DNA from: Erysipelotrichaceae bacterium OPF54
GTDB lineage: Bacteria > Bacillota_I > Bacilli_A > Erysipelotrichales > Erysipelotrichaceae
Length of the DNA stretch: 64,000 bases
NCBI GenBank assembly: GCA_022834735.1
Contig: BQKD01000001.1
Span: 62,001 to 126,000 of the forward strand
Reading direction: 5' to 3'
The notes under the pieces are model-generated. The model worked only from the letters and a program-made list of their open reading frames with translations, made no database searches and had not been told where the DNA came from. Made by a program: the position numbers and the translations under genes. The first letter of the stretch is position 1; the number at the start of each line of letters is the position of its first letter. Of the stretch, positions 16,288 to 25,442 are shown in pieces.

Positions 16288-17532
16288 ATGAATGTACTTG
16301 TGGTAGGAAAGGGAGGCCGCGAGCACGCGCTCGCGCTCGCCGCTTCGAAATCAAAGCTGTGCACGCATCTTTATATGGCACCAGGAAATCCGGGCATGGC
16401 AAAGCTGGGAACATGTGTAGAGATTTCTGATGGAGACATTGACGCACTGGTGAAATTCGCAAAAGAAAATCACATCGACCTGACGATCGTCGGACCGGAA
16501 GCGTCTTTAGCGAAAGGAATCACGGACGCTTTCGAAAAAGAAGGCCTGAAAGTGTTCGGACCTGACCAGGCAGCGACCCAGGTCGAATCAAGCAAGGATT
16601 TCGCCAAACAGATCATGAAAAAATACTCGATCCCGACAGCCGCTTACGAAACGTTTGACGCGTATGGACCGGCATGGGCGTATGTCCAGGCGCAGGGAGC
16701 GCCGATCGTGATCAAGGAGGACGGACTGAAAGCCGGCAAAGGCGTCACCGTCGCTATGGATCTGGAGGAGGCCAGAGAAGCTCTCGAGATCGCATTCGGC
16801 ATTCCGGGCAACAAGGTCGTGATCGAAGAATATCTGGAAGGGTTCGAGTATTCGCTGATTGCGCTCGTGCACAATGATCTTGTCGTTCCGCTGGAGGTCG
16901 CCCAGGATCATAAGCGGGTATCGGACGGGGACAAAGGACCGAATACCGGCGGTATGGGATCGTATTCTCCGGTCAAGAAGATCACGCCCCAAATCGTTGC
17001 CGATACATTGGAACAGGTCATGGAACCGATGGCAAAAGCGCTCGTGGAAGAAGGCGTGCCGTTTACCGGCTTTTTGTACGGCGGTCTCATGCTGACAGCA
17101 GACGGCATCAAAACGATCGAATTCAATGCGCGGTTCGGCGATCCGGAAGCGGAAGTCATCCTGGCCCGTCTCGAAAGCGATTTTCTGGAAGCCATTACGC
17201 AGGTCATGGAAGGAAACCGTCCCGAACTTCGCTGGAGCAGCAAAGTGAGCCACGGCGTCGTGCTGGCAAGCACCAGTTATCCCGCTTCTTCTACAAAAGG
17301 AGCGCTTATTGAAGGGTGCGAAAATGTCGACGGCCTGGTCTACCATATGGGTACGAAAGAAGAAGACGGAAAGCTGTATACGGACGGCGGCCGCGTCCTC
17401 ATGATCGTTACGCTGGCTGACGATCTGGAAACAGCGTATGAGCAGACGTACGAACAAATAAAGAAAGTGAAGAGCGATGCCCTGTTCTGCCGCAGCGACA
17501 TCGGAAGAAAGGATATGAACGACAATGCCTAA
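16288..17532 (+). CDS. purD: Phosphoribosylamine-glycine ligase
   Basis: This enzyme catalyses step two of de novo purine synthesis (phosphoribosylamine + glycine + ATP to GAR). The 414-aa length is standard for an ATP-grasp GARS. Visible motifs are the N-terminal [56 protein letters not shown] and [14 protein letters not shown]. Its last codons overlap the fhs start by 8 bp, so the two are translationally coupled. purF is separate at 21.0 kb; other pur genes are not in this window. Confidence 0.96.
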   Translation: MNVLVVGKGGREHALALAASKSKLCTHLYMAPGNPGMAKLGTCVEISDGDIDALVKFAKENHIDLTIVGPEASLAKGITDAFEKEGLKVFGPDQAATQVESSKDFAKQIMKKYSIPTAAYETFDAYGPAWAYVQAQGAPIVIKEDGLKAGKGVTVAMDLEEAREALEIAFGIPGNKVVIEEYLEGFEYSLIALVHNDLVVPLEVAQDHKRVSDGDKGPNTGGMGSYSPVKKITPQIVADTLEQVMEPMAKALVEEGVPFTGFLYGGLMLTADGIKTIEFNARFGDPEAEVILARLESDFLEAITQVMEGNRPELRWSSKVSHGVVLASTSYPASSTKGALIEGCENVDGLVYHMGTKEEDGKLYTDGGRVLMIVTLADDLETAYEQTYEQIKKVKSDALFCRSDIGRKDMNDNA

Positions 17533-19195
17533 AACAGATCTTGAAATCGCACAGGAATGTGTCATGGAACCGATCCAGGAAGTTGCCGCCAAGATCGGCA
17601 TTCCTGAAGAAGCGCTGGAACGCTATGGAAACTACAAAGCCAAGCTTTCCTTCGATTTTGTAAAAAGCCTCGAAAACGAAGAAGAAGGAAAGCTGATCCT
17701 TGTCACAGCGATCAACCCGACCAAGGCGGGCGAAGGAAAGTCGACCACGACCGTCGGTCTGGGAGACGGATTGAATCGTCTGGGAAAAAAGACGATGATG
17801 GCTTTAAGAGAGCCGAGCCTCGGACCGGTCTTCGGATTAAAAGGAGGAGCTGCCGGAGGCGGATATGCCCAGGTCGTTCCGATGGAGGATATCAACCTTC
17901 ACTTCACGGGCGATATGCACGCGATCACAACGTGCAACAACCTCGTCTCCGCTATCGTCGACAACCATATTTATCAGGGAAATGCCTTGAATATCGATCC
18001 TGACAACATTACCTTCAAACGCTGCCTCGATATGAATGACCGGGAACTGCGCCGTGTCGACATCGGACTGGGAGCCAAGGTCAACGGCGTGAAGCGGGAA
18101 GATGGTTTCAATATTACTGTGGCCAGCGAGATCATGGCGGCCCTCTGCCTTGCCGAAGACCTGATGGATCTCAAAAAACGGTTTGCGCAGATGCTTGTTG
18201 CGTATACGTATGATGGCAAACCGGTCTATGTGCGCGATCTGGGGATCGAAGGCGCGATGGCCATGGTCATGAAGGATGCGATCCTGCCAAATCTCGTACA
18301 GACGCTCGAACACAATCCGGTGCTCATCCATGGCGGCCCGTTCGCCAATATCGCGCATGGATGCAATTCGGTCATCGCCACGAAGACCGCGCTTCGTCTG
18401 GCCGATTATGTAGTGACAGAAGCTGGTTTCGGGGCCGATCTTGGTGCCGAGAAGTTCCTTGATATCAAATGCCGTCTGGCCGGGCTGCATCCGGATGCGG
18501 TCGTGATCGTCGCAACGATCCGGGCGCTCAAGCAGCATGGCGGAGTGGCTTATGAAGATCTTAAACAGGAAAATGTGGAAGCGATGCTGGAAGGTTGCGA
18601 AAACCTCGCAAAGCATATCGATACGATCGAGCAGTTCGGGGTGCCGTATGTCGTGGCGATCAACGAATTTGCGACCGACACGAAAGCCGAAGTGGAAACT
18701 CTGGAAAAATGGTGCATGGAAAACAATCATCCGATGTCTTTGAGCCAGGTATGGGCCAAAGGCGGCGAAGGCGCGCTCGATCTGGCCGAAAAGGTCGTAG
18801 AGCTGTGCGAGAAGGAAAACAGCTATGCACCGCTTTATCCGCTGGATGAATCGATCGAAAAGAAGATCGAAACGATCGCTCGCAAAGTGTACGGGGCCAA
18901 AGGAGCCGAGTTTACGGACGAGGCAAAAGAGCAGATCAAGGTATTCAATGAAATGGGCTGGGACAAGCTGCCGATCTGCATGGCCAAGACACAGATGTCC
19001 TTGTCGGATGACGGCAAGATCATGGGCCGGCCAAAGGATTTCACGATCACGGTGCGCGAGCTGCGTCCTTCTCTTGGGGCAGGCTTCATCGTCGCCCTGA
19101 CTGGCAAGGTGCTGACGATGCCGGGCCTGCCGAAGCATCCGAGCGCCCTCGATATGGATATTGATGCCGAAGGAAAGATCACGGGCCTGTTCTAA
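17525..19195 (+). CDS. fhs: Formate-tetrahydrofolate ligase
   Basis: It makes 10-formyl-THF from formate, ATP and THF, supplying one-carbon units for purines. The 556-aa protein has the P-loop-like [18 protein letters not shown] near 60, the [23 protein letters not shown] region in two parts, and the C-terminal [16 protein letters not shown]. It overlaps purD, in line with a joint role in purine synthesis. A terminator follows. Confidence 0.97.
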   Translation: MPKTDLEIAQECVMEPIQEVAAKIGIPEEALERYGNYKAKLSFDFVKSLENEEEGKLILVTAINPTKAGEGKSTTTVGLGDGLNRLGKKTMMALREPSLGPVFGLKGGAAGGGYAQVVPMEDINLHFTGDMHAITTCNNLVSAIVDNHIYQGNALNIDPDNITFKRCLDMNDRELRRVDIGLGAKVNGVKREDGFNITVASEIMAALCLAEDLMDLKKRFAQMLVAYTYDGKPVYVRDLGIEGAMAMVMKDAILPNLVQTLEHNPVLIHGGPFANIAHGCNSVIATKTALRLADYVVTEAGFGADLGAEKFLDIKCRLAGLHPDAVVIVATIRALKQHGGVAYEDLKQENVEAMLEGCENLAKHIDTIEQFGVPYVVAINEFATDTKAEVETLEKWCMENNHPMSLSQVWAKGGEGALDLAEKVVELCEKENSYAPLYPLDESIEKKIETIARKVYGAKGAEFTDEAKEQIKVFNEMGWDKLPICMAKTQMSLSDDGKIMGRPKDFTITVRELRPSLGAGFIVALTGKVLTMPGLPKHPSALDMDIDAEGKITGLF

Positions 19196-19221
19196 AATCA
19201 AATAATACAGAAGAAAGGAAA

Positions 19222-19258
19222 GACGACAGTCGATCAAGCATTAGACGGTCGTTTTTTC
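19222..19258 (+). terminator. Terminator after fhs
   Basis: ACGACAGTC pairs with GACGGTCGT (one mismatch), followed by a run of six T. Confidence 0.75.
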
Positions 19259-19294
19259 TTTTGTTTGCATATAATGAAAAAAAGGAGAAACTTT

Positions 19295-20458
19295 ATGCGT
19301 TCAGAAAAAATAAACTGGAAGCTGCTGATCGTCGTTACCGTTTTGGTCATTTTGGTAATGAATCTTTCGCAGGTCGTTTCGATCATACAAACTTTATGGG
19401 GAGCCATTTCGAGCCTCGTATTCGGGGCCATGCTCGCTTTTGTGATCAATCTGATCATGCGTCCGATCGAGGAACAGCTTTCAAAATCCAAAGCAAAGTT
19501 CATTCAAAAAGCAAAGCGGAGCATTTCTCTGCTCGTATCGATCGTGATCGTGATCGCTGTGCTGGCCGGCCTGGTATGGCTTGTCGTTCCATCGCTGATC
19601 GATGCCGGAGAAGTCATGGCAAAAGTCGTTCCGAAGTATTTTGAACAGGGACAGGATTTCTTTAACCGTCTGTTCAAAAACAATCCGGACCTGGTCGATA
19701 CGATCAATTCCTTCAATATCAACTGGAAGGAAGTGACGGACAAGTTCATGGGCTTTTTGAGCTCGGGCGTCTCCGGCGCATTAGGAAATGCGGTGGGCGT
19801 GGTCGGCACGATCGTCAGCAGCGTCGTCAATACGATCATCGTGATCATTTTTGCGATCTATGTGCTGCTGGACAAACAGCGTTTCGTGAATTTGTATCAC
19901 CGGGCGTGCAATTTGTGGCTGAAGCCGGAAACAAAAGCGCAGATCACGCAGGCGCTCAATATCATATACGGTTCGTTCAGTTCGTTTATCTGCGGACAGT
20001 GCCTGGAAGCCTTTATTCTCGGTTCGACGTGCGCGCTGGGCATGTTTATCCTGCATCTGCCTTATCCGCTGATGATCGGCACGCTGGTCGGCGTGATCAA
20101 TATCATTCCGATGATCGGCGCCTATATTGGCGGAGCGATCGGCATGTTCATGGTATTTACGGTCAGTCCGTGGCTGTCTGTCGTGTTCCTGATCTATTTG
20201 TGCATCCTGCAGCAGTTTGAAAGCAACGTCATCTATCCCCGGGTCGTCGGCCGTTCGGTCGGTCTGCCTGGCATTTATGTCATGATCACGGTCGTTGTGG
20301 GAGGATCGCTTGCCGGTGTTGCCGGCATGTTCCTTGGCATTCCGATCATGGCCAGTGTCTATAAAATCGTAAAGATCTACTTCAAGGAAGCGGAAGACAG
20401 AAAACAAATGCATTCAAAAGAAGAGGAGGAGGAAAATGTTCAGCCGTCAGCCGAATAA
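19295..20458 (+). CDS. AI-2E family (PerM-like) membrane transporter
   Basis: The 387-aa protein has paired N-terminal membrane segments, a soluble central region (about 105-160: EVMAKVVPKYFEQGQDFF...) and a C-terminal set of membrane helices containing GVINIIPMIGAYIGG and the family motif IYPRVVGRSVGLPGIYVMITVVVGG. Members are permeases of uncertain substrate; Na+/H+ exchange and AI-2 export have been reported for some. I took ATG 19295, preceded by AAAGGAG, not the TTG/ATG 20-30 nt upstream. It overlaps the next gene by 23 bp. Confidence 0.88.
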   Translation: MRSEKINWKLLIVVTVLVILVMNLSQVVSIIQTLWGAISSLVFGAMLAFVINLIMRPIEEQLSKSKAKFIQKAKRSISLLVSIVIVIAVLAGLVWLVVPSLIDAGEVMAKVVPKYFEQGQDFFNRLFKNNPDLVDTINSFNINWKEVTDKFMGFLSSGVSGALGNAVGVVGTIVSSVVNTIIVIIFAIYVLLDKQRFVNLYHRACNLWLKPETKAQITQALNIIYGSFSSFICGQCLEAFILGSTCALGMFILHLPYPLMIGTLVGVINIIPMIGAYIGGAIGMFMVFTVSPWLSVVFLIYLCILQQFESNVIYPRVVGRSVGLPGIYVMITVVVGGSLAGVAGMFLGIPIMASVYKIVKIYFKEAEDRKQMHSKEEEEENVQPSAE

Positions 20459-20897
20459 AGAACAGCAGACAAAAGATATCCTGGAACGTGGTTCCATCCT
20501 GCATATGGCCCTGCAGGATACGGACGGCTTTTTCATCCAGCCGGTTTCCTACGGATTTTCCACCAAAAAAGGGCAGATCGTCCTGTATTTCTGCGGAGAA
20601 AAAAAGGGGCGCAAGTATGAAGCATATAAGCAGAATCCGAAAGTGTCGGTCCTGATCGATCATTTGAGCGGGTACCGGATCGATTCCCAGCAGTATCTGC
20701 CGTGTTTCGAAAGCCTGCGCGGAACAGGCACGATCGAGGAGGTCGAGGGGGCGCATAAAAAGCATGCGCTGTTCGCGCTGCTTCAGCACTGCGGCTTTGA
20801 GGAGCAGCATATTGCGTTTGACGAGATCCTGCTTGATCCGGAACTTGGCTTCTACAAGATCGATCTGGAAGAGGTCGTCACGAAAAAAAGTGTCTGA
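20436..20897 (+). CDS. PPOX-fold flavin/pyridoxamine-phosphate-oxidase-like protein
   Basis: The 153-aa protein resembles the NimA/PPOX superfamily of small split-barrel flavoproteins: LHMALQDTDGFFIQPVSYGFSTKKGQIVLYFCGEKKGRKYEAYKQN in segments, with the GRKYEA turn and a late GTGTIEEVEG strand. Such proteins bind FMN or PMP and often act in detoxification or redox roles. It is translationally coupled to the upstream permease (overlap 23 bp). The exact substrate cannot be told. A second paralogue lies at 56353. Confidence 0.75.
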   Translation: MFSRQPNKEQQTKDILERGSILHMALQDTDGFFIQPVSYGFSTKKGQIVLYFCGEKKGRKYEAYKQNPKVSVLIDHLSGYRIDSQQYLPCFESLRGTGTIEEVEGAHKKHALFALLQHCGFEEQHIAFDEILLDPELGFYKIDLEEVVTKKSV

Positions 20898-20930
20898 AAA
20901 GAAAACAGGAAACAGTCAAACGAACGCCGG

Positions 20931-20958
20931 AAGCATGGTTGCCTGAACCATGCTTTTT
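20931..20958 (+). terminator. Terminator after the PPOX gene
   Basis: Perfect 10-bp stem AAGCATGGTT/AACCATGCTT, loop GCCTG, then TTT. Confidence 0.85.
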
Positions 20959-20999
20959 CTGTAAAATAAGAGCCGTAAATAAAAAAGGAGAAGGCAGGA

Positions 21000-22376
21000 A
21001 TGTTTGATGAGATCCATGAAGAGTGCGGCGTCTTTGGCGCCTATCATGTAAAGGATGCGGCTTCGATCACGTATTACGGACTGCATACGCTGCAGCATAG
21101 AGGGCAGGAGGCCAGCGGTATCGCGTCCGAAAAGGACGGAAAGATCCGTGTTTCGAAAGGAAAAGGGCTGACGATCGATGTGTTCACGAAAGAGAAGCTG
21201 GAACAGCTTGGCGGAAACAATGCCATCGGCCATGTGCGCTACAGTACAGCAGGAGGACAGGAGAACGCCAATATCCAGCCGATCGTTTCCCGGGGCCGAA
21301 GGGGCGAAACGGCCATTGTCCATAACGGCCAGATCGTGAATGAAAAAGAGCTGCGCGTCGAGCTCGAAGATGCAGGATGTATTTTTCAGGGCACGAGCGA
21401 CAGCGAGATCGTCCTGCACATGATCCAGATGGAAGAGGGAACGCTTCTCGAAAAGGTCATGAAGACGGCTTCAAGACTGGTGGGGGCATTTTCCATCCTT
21501 GTCATGAGCGATGACGAGATCATTGCCGTACGGGATCAGAAGGGACTTCGTCCGCTTTCCTATACGAAGATGCAGGATGGCTATGTGATCGGTTCGGAAA
21601 CGTGCGCGTTCGAGGTGCTTGGTCTGTATTCGCATACGGATGTGCTTCCGGGGCAGGCCGTACAGTTCAAGGATGGCATTGTCCGTTCCTTCTTTTACGA
21701 GGAAAATGTCTCGTCGAACATGTGTGCCATGGAATATATTTATTTTGCCAGGCCGGACAGCGTGATCGAAAACATCAACGTGCACAATTTCCGCAAGGAG
21801 ACGGGACGCCTGCTTGCCAGAAAGGACGATGTGCAGGCCGATCTTGTGATCGGTGTGCCGGACTCCTCGCTTTCGGCAGCGATCGGGTATGCGGAAGAGA
21901 GCGGGATCCCGTTCGAAACGGGTCTGGTGAAAAACCGTTTTGTCGGACGCACTTTTATCCAGCCGACCCAGTCGCAGCGCGATCGGGGCGTGCGGATGAA
22001 GCTTTCGGCGATCGAGCAGGTCGTGAGCGGAAAGTCGGTCGTCATGATCGATGATTCGATCGTGCGCGGAACGACATCAAGGCGCATCGTGCGTCTGCTC
22101 AAGGATGCGGGCGCCGCCCAGGTGCATGTGCGGATCGCGTCTCCGATCATTACGAGCCCGTGCTTTTACGGCGTGGATACGAGCACGAAAGAAGAGCTGA
22201 TCGGTGCGCGTATGAACTGCGATGAGATCTGTTCCTATATCGAGGCCGATTCTCTAAAATTCATGGAGATCGAAGAACTGAAAGCGGCTGCGGATGGAAA
22301 CGGGCTTTGTACGGCATGCTTTGACGGAAAGTACTGTACGGATCTGTTTTCCTATGCCAAGGTGCTCGAAGCGTAA
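21000..22376 (+). CDS. purF: Amidophosphoribosyltransferase
   Basis: This is the first committed enzyme of purine synthesis (PRPP + glutamine to phosphoribosylamine). The 458-aa protein is an N-terminal-nucleophile amidotransferase with a short propeptide MFDEIHEE before catalytic Cys9 (CGVFG). LQHRGQEASGI and GHVRYSTAG follow. The C-terminal PRT domain has VVMIDDSIVRGTTSR. Iron-sulfur-type cysteines appear in NMCAMEYIYF and LCTACFDGKYCTD, as in the B. subtilis-type enzyme. It stands alone, with AAGGAGAAGG upstream and a strong terminator downstream. Confidence 0.96.
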   Translation: MFDEIHEECGVFGAYHVKDAASITYYGLHTLQHRGQEASGIASEKDGKIRVSKGKGLTIDVFTKEKLEQLGGNNAIGHVRYSTAGGQENANIQPIVSRGRRGETAIVHNGQIVNEKELRVELEDAGCIFQGTSDSEIVLHMIQMEEGTLLEKVMKTASRLVGAFSILVMSDDEIIAVRDQKGLRPLSYTKMQDGYVIGSETCAFEVLGLYSHTDVLPGQAVQFKDGIVRSFFYEENVSSNMCAMEYIYFARPDSVIENINVHNFRKETGRLLARKDDVQADLVIGVPDSSLSAAIGYAEESGIPFETGLVKNRFVGRTFIQPTQSQRDRGVRMKLSAIEQVVSGKSVVMIDDSIVRGTTSRRIVRLLKDAGAAQVHVRIASPIITSPCFYGVDTSTKEELIGARMNCDEICSYIEADSLKFMEIEELKAAADGNGLCTACFDGKYCTDLFSYAKVLEA

Positions 22377-22399
22377 GAACTGATGATGAGCAATGAAGG

Positions 22400-22425
22400 A
22401 TCCCGGATCGTCCGGGATTTTTTTG
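22400..22425 (+). terminator. Terminator after purF
   Basis: ATCCCGGA/TCCGGGAT stem with a TCG loop followed by seven T. It ends directly at the -35 box of the next operon. Confidence 0.85.
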
Positions 22426-22454
22426 TTGACAAGAAAACTTGGCGAATTTATAAT
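22426..22454 (+). promoter_or_regulatory. Consensus promoter of the small XRE operon
   Basis: TTGACA (22426-22431), 17-bp spacer, TATAAT (22449-22454): a perfect consensus sigma-70 promoter, typical of a gene held down by a repressor. Confidence 0.85.
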
Positions 22455-22475
22455 ATTGACAAGTAAACTTGTCAA
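22426..22475. promoter_or_regulatory. Tandem operators for the XRE-family repressor
   Basis: Site 2 (22456-22475) is a perfect palindrome TTGACAAGT-AA-ACTTGTCAA just after the -10. Site 1 (22426-22445) is a degenerate copy, TTGACAAGAAAACTTGGCGA, that includes the -35. Their centres are exactly 30 bp apart, about three helical turns, so two dimers would bind the same face and block the promoter. The XRE protein encoded third-from-last in the operon is the likely ligand. Confidence 0.7.
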
Positions 22476-22490
22476 GAAAGGAGTTCGAAT

Positions 22491-22820
22491 ATGAATAAAG
22501 AAGAAATCTTGATGGCAAGCCGCCACGAAAACAAAAACAAGGATCTGGTCGAGCTGGAAGCCGGACATCTGTCGGAAAGATACGCGAGCCGGGCCGGCGC
22601 ATTGATGTGCTGCGCCGTCTGTCTTCTTTCCTCGATCCTTGCGAAGAAAATGCTTTACGGTCCGTGGACAATTTATTTCTGCATGGTCGCGACACAGTGG
22701 TTTGTCCGTTTCGTGAAGCTTGGGCGCAAAAGCGATCTGGCTTTATCGATGCTGTTTCTTGTTCTGACGATCCTGGCCCTGACCGGACTGATCGCACGGC
22801 TTTCGGGAGCGTCTGTATGA
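22491..22820 (+). CDS. Small membrane protein, DUF6442-like
   Basis: The 109-aa protein has a charged N-terminus (MNKEEILMASRHENKNKD) and about three membrane helices (40-56, 60-75, 82-102). It resembles DUF6442-type proteins that are typically encoded beside an XRE regulator in Firmicutes; the family name is from memory. First gene of a three-gene operon, with GAAAGGAG upstream. Its stop overlaps the next start (ATGA). Confidence 0.7.
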   Translation: MNKEEILMASRHENKNKDLVELEAGHLSERYASRAGALMCCAVCLLSSILAKKMLYGPWTIYFCMVATQWFVRFVKLGRKSDLALSMLFLVLTILALTGLIARLSGASV

Positions 22821-23023
22821 AGGAAGAGCTGCAGCTGAAAAACCATCTGAAAGAAGCGCGGACCGAAGCGAAGCTTTCGCAGGCTGCGCTTGCCAGGATG
22901 GTCGGCGTTTCAAGGAACACGATCAGCTCGATCGAAACGGGGCAGTTCAACCCGACCGCAAAACTGGCGCTTATTCTCTGTATTGCGCTGGATAAGAAAT
23001 TTGAAGAGTTGTTTTATTTCTAA
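22817..23023 (+). CDS. XRE-family transcriptional regulator (single HTH)
   Basis: The 68-aa protein is a minimal HTH_3 domain: LKEARTEAKLSQAALARMVGV and SRNTISSIETGQFNPTAKLAL are the recognition region, ending in FEELFYF. It overlaps the upstream gene by 4 bp. Proteins of this shape bind 20-bp palindromes, and the tandem palindromes at 22426-22475 over the operon's own promoter point to autorepression. Confidence 0.88.
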   Translation: MKEELQLKNHLKEARTEAKLSQAALARMVGVSRNTISSIETGQFNPTAKLALILCIALDKKFEELFYF

Positions 23024-23034
23024 GGAGGAGAAAG

Positions 23035-23340
23035 ATGGAAAACAGTATGATGCTGATTCTTGGCGCTGTATTATGTATCATGGCCATTGTGAATATGAAG
23101 GGAAATATCAGCACGATCCATTCGTACAATCGGAAAAATGTGAAGGAAGAGGATATTCTGAAATACGGAAAGATGGTAGGGAGCGGGACCTTGGTGATCG
23201 GGATCGCTTTGATCGTATCGTATATCCTGCCGTTCGCTGGTATGGAACACTGGAAAAACGTGGTCATGATCCCGGCCCTGGCTGCAGGTCTGGCTCTTAT
23301 CGTATATGGGCAGATCAAATACAACAAAGGATTGTTCTGA
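23035..23340 (+). CDS. Small membrane protein, DUF3784-like
   Basis: The 101-aa protein has a first membrane helix (about 5-20), a short loop with SYNRKNVKEEDILKYGKMVG, and two further helices (50-66, 74-95). The loop plus GKMVG pattern is common in DUF3784-type proteins; the assignment is tentative. It is the last gene of the XRE operon, with AAGGAGG upstream. The operon therefore makes two small membrane proteins plus their repressor. Confidence 0.7.
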   Translation: MENSMMLILGAVLCIMAIVNMKGNISTIHSYNRKNVKEEDILKYGKMVGSGTLVIGIALIVSYILPFAGMEHWKNVVMIPALAAGLALIVYGQIKYNKGLF

Positions 23341-23363
23341 AGCCGAAACACGGTGTGCTGTAC

Positions 23364-23391
23364 TTGGATTTTCGGGCAAAGAAGGTATAAT
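23364..23391 (+). promoter_or_regulatory. Promoter of trxA
   Basis: TTGGAT (23364-23369), 16 bp, TATAAT (23386-23391). Confidence 0.6.
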
Positions 23392-23416
23392 GAAATTATA
23401 TACGGAGGTGTATAAA

Positions 23417-23743
23417 ATGATTAAATATGTTGAAAGTATAGATGATTTTAAAAAAGCGGTCGGTGAAGGAAAAGTTCTTCTGGATTTCTTTGCGGAATGG
23501 TGCGGACCTTGCAAGATGCTGACACCAGTTCTTGAAGAGATTTCCAAAAAACTTCCTGATGTGCAGGTCGTAAAGTGCGACATTGACAAAAACCAGGACA
23601 TTGCTTCTGCTTTTAAGGTCATGAGTGTTCCTACTTTGATCTACTTCGAAAATGGAAAAGCCGTGACTGCAACGGCCGGCTATCTGCCGGAGCCTCAGCT
23701 GATGAGCTGGATCGCTGAAGCGCAGAAAAAAGCAGCGGAATAA
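23417..23743 (+). CDS. trxA: Thioredoxin
   Basis: This is a general cytosolic dithiol reductant, recycled by TrxB (8411). The 108-aa protein has the WCGPC active site in FFAEWCGPCKM, KCDIDKNQDIA, the cis-Pro loop MSVPTLIYF and the C-terminal helix. I take the ATG at 23417 with GGAGGTG upstream; the frame is open further 5' but that part does not look like thioredoxin. Confidence 0.95.
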   Translation: MIKYVESIDDFKKAVGEGKVLLDFFAEWCGPCKMLTPVLEEISKKLPDVQVVKCDIDKNQDIASAFKVMSVPTLIYFENGKAVTATAGYLPEPQLMSWIAEAQKKAAE

Positions 23744-23752
23744 TGCAGATCG

Positions 23753-23780
23753 AAAGAGCGGCAGATGCTGCTCTTTTTTA
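23753..23780 (+). terminator. Terminator after trxA
   Basis: AAAGAGC (23753-23759) pairs with GCTCTTT (23770-23776), closed by a GGC/GCT inner stem and followed by a T run. Confidence 0.75.
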
Positions 23781-24017
23781 GTTGCAAAAAAGAAGCGATC
23801 AGTGACAATTAATGTGCAAGCCCACCATTTCAATGGTGGGTAAACTCTTTTATTTCAAGATCTTAAAAAGGATATCGAATAGGATTTGTTAAAGAACAGT
23901 ATATCTGTATTATGATTGTTAAAATACTATAATTTATTGTTGCTTTTCTTTTCCTTTTATCAGATAATGATTGTAATAAATCACAACGTATTTCCACATT
24001 CCCCATGGAGGTATCTT

Positions 24018-25442
24018 ATGCACACCCTTACTCTGAAACTCAAAACAAACAGCACTCAGAAAAAAGAGCTCGATAAACGCTTTCGGATCATGTGCCGTCT
24101 TCATAATGTATTGGTCAAAAGAGCAATGGCCCTGCTCAAGTTTCTTGATCACGATAAAACCTATCAGGCTCTCAAAGCCGAATATCTTATCGCAGATCCG
24201 CTTCGAAAGAAAGAACTGGCCAGAGAAATGAAAAACTTCCGCCAATCGATCGGTCTTTCCGAATACGGGCTTCAAGCGTATATCAAAGAAGGAAGAAAGC
24301 GCTATGCAAAGCATGTTTCCTGCCATCAGGTGCAGAAGGAAGCGACAAGGGTATGGAAAGGCGTGGAGAAGATCCTGTTTTCCAATGGAGAAAAGCTTCA
24401 CTTCAAAAAAGAAATGGATTTCGACTGTATCGGAGGAAAATCCAATACAAATGGTGCAAAGTTCAATAAAGAGGATTTGTCTGTATCTTGGAACGGGCTG
24501 TATCTCATTTGTCGAAAGCCACGCAATGAAAAAGAAGCATGGTATGTGCATGAAGCATTGAAGGACGAGATCGCCTACTGCGAGATCAAACGGAAGATGT
24601 TCAATAATGGATGGCATTACTATGCGATCGTCGTTCTCAAAGGAGAAGCACCGAAGAAAAAGAAAACGTGTCCGAAAGGAAGAACAGGGATCGATATCGG
24701 AACTTCGACCGTAGCCGTCGTTTCAGAGAATCAGGTGATCCTTAAAGAGCTTGCTCCAAAGATGAACAAATACAACAAAGCCATTGAACGGACTCTACGA
24801 AAGATGGACAGGTCCCGACGAGCCTGCAATCCGAACAAATACAACGAGGACGGAACGATCAACCGAAAGGACAGATCGAGATGGGTGTTCTCCAATCACT
24901 ACAAGAAGATAAGAAACAGGCTGAGAACGCTGTATCGACAGAAATCGGCTTATATCAAACAAAGCCATAGAGAAATGATCAATGAACTGATCGAAAACGG
25001 AAACGAGTTTTATGTAGAGAAGATGTGCTTTCATGCGCTTCAAAGAAGAGCGAAAGCAGGAACAAAGAAAAAGAGGTTCGGACGTTCATTGAACAACCGG
25101 TGTCCGTCTTTATTCATATCGCTCCTAAAAGAAAAAGCGAAACAATATGAAGGAACAGTGCACGAAGTGGATACAGTTTCCTTTAAAGCAAGCCAGTATG
25201 ATCATATTTCGGATACGTATACAAAAAGCAGATTAAGCCAACGATGGAAAACGATCGGGCCTTATCAGGTTCAGCGGGATCTGTACAGCGCGTATCTGTT
25301 GATGAACAGCAACAAGACAAGAAAGCAAGCCGAAAGAACACGATGTGAAGAAGGATTCGAAGCATTCATGAAGATGCATGATGAAACGATCAAAAGGATG
25401 AAAGAAAGAGGAATGAGCCGAAAAGGCTGTTTCGGGTTTTAA
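24018..25442 (+). CDS. TnpB-like RuvC nuclease lacking the zinc finger
   Basis: The 474-aa protein has an N-terminal helical/WED-like part and a RuvC domain. Asp226 is in GIDIGTSTVAVV (RuvC-I), Glu334 in YVEKMCFHAL (RuvC-II) and Asp421 in VQRDLYSAYL (RuvC-III), so the catalytic triad looks intact. The usual CxxC...CxxC zinc ribbon between RuvC-II and III is absent: that stretch reads ASQYDH...KSRLSQRW. The C-terminus continues about 50 residues beyond RuvC-III, ending ERMKERGMSRKG. TnpB proteins are RNA-guided nucleases. ATG 24018 follows GGAGG; the open frame 5' of it is non-coding in character. Confidence 0.85.
   Translation: MHTLTLKLKTNSTQKKELDKRFRIMCRLHNVLVKRAMALLKFLDHDKTYQALKAEYLIADPLRKKELAREMKNFRQSIGLSEYGLQAYIKEGRKRYAKHVSCHQVQKEATRVWKGVEKILFSNGEKLHFKKEMDFDCIGGKSNTNGAKFNKEDLSVSWNGLYLICRKPRNEKEAWYVHEALKDEIAYCEIKRKMFNNGWHYYAIVVLKGEAPKKKKTCPKGRTGIDIGTSTVAVVSENQVILKELAPKMNKYNKAIERTLRKMDRSRRACNPNKYNEDGTINRKDRSRWVFSNHYKKIRNRLRTLYRQKSAYIKQSHREMINELIENGNEFYVEKMCFHALQRRAKAGTKKKRFGRSLNNRCPSLFISLLKEKAKQYEGTVHEVDTVSFKASQYDHISDTYTKSRLSQRWKTIGPYQVQRDLYSAYLLMNSNKTRKQAERTRCEEGFEAFMKMHDETIKRMKERGMSRKGCFGF

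Noticed and set aside
23755..23840. TnpA (Y1 transposase) gene in the 23.8-kb element
   Set aside because: No frame encoding a HUH/Y1 protein lies between the left hairpin and tnpB.
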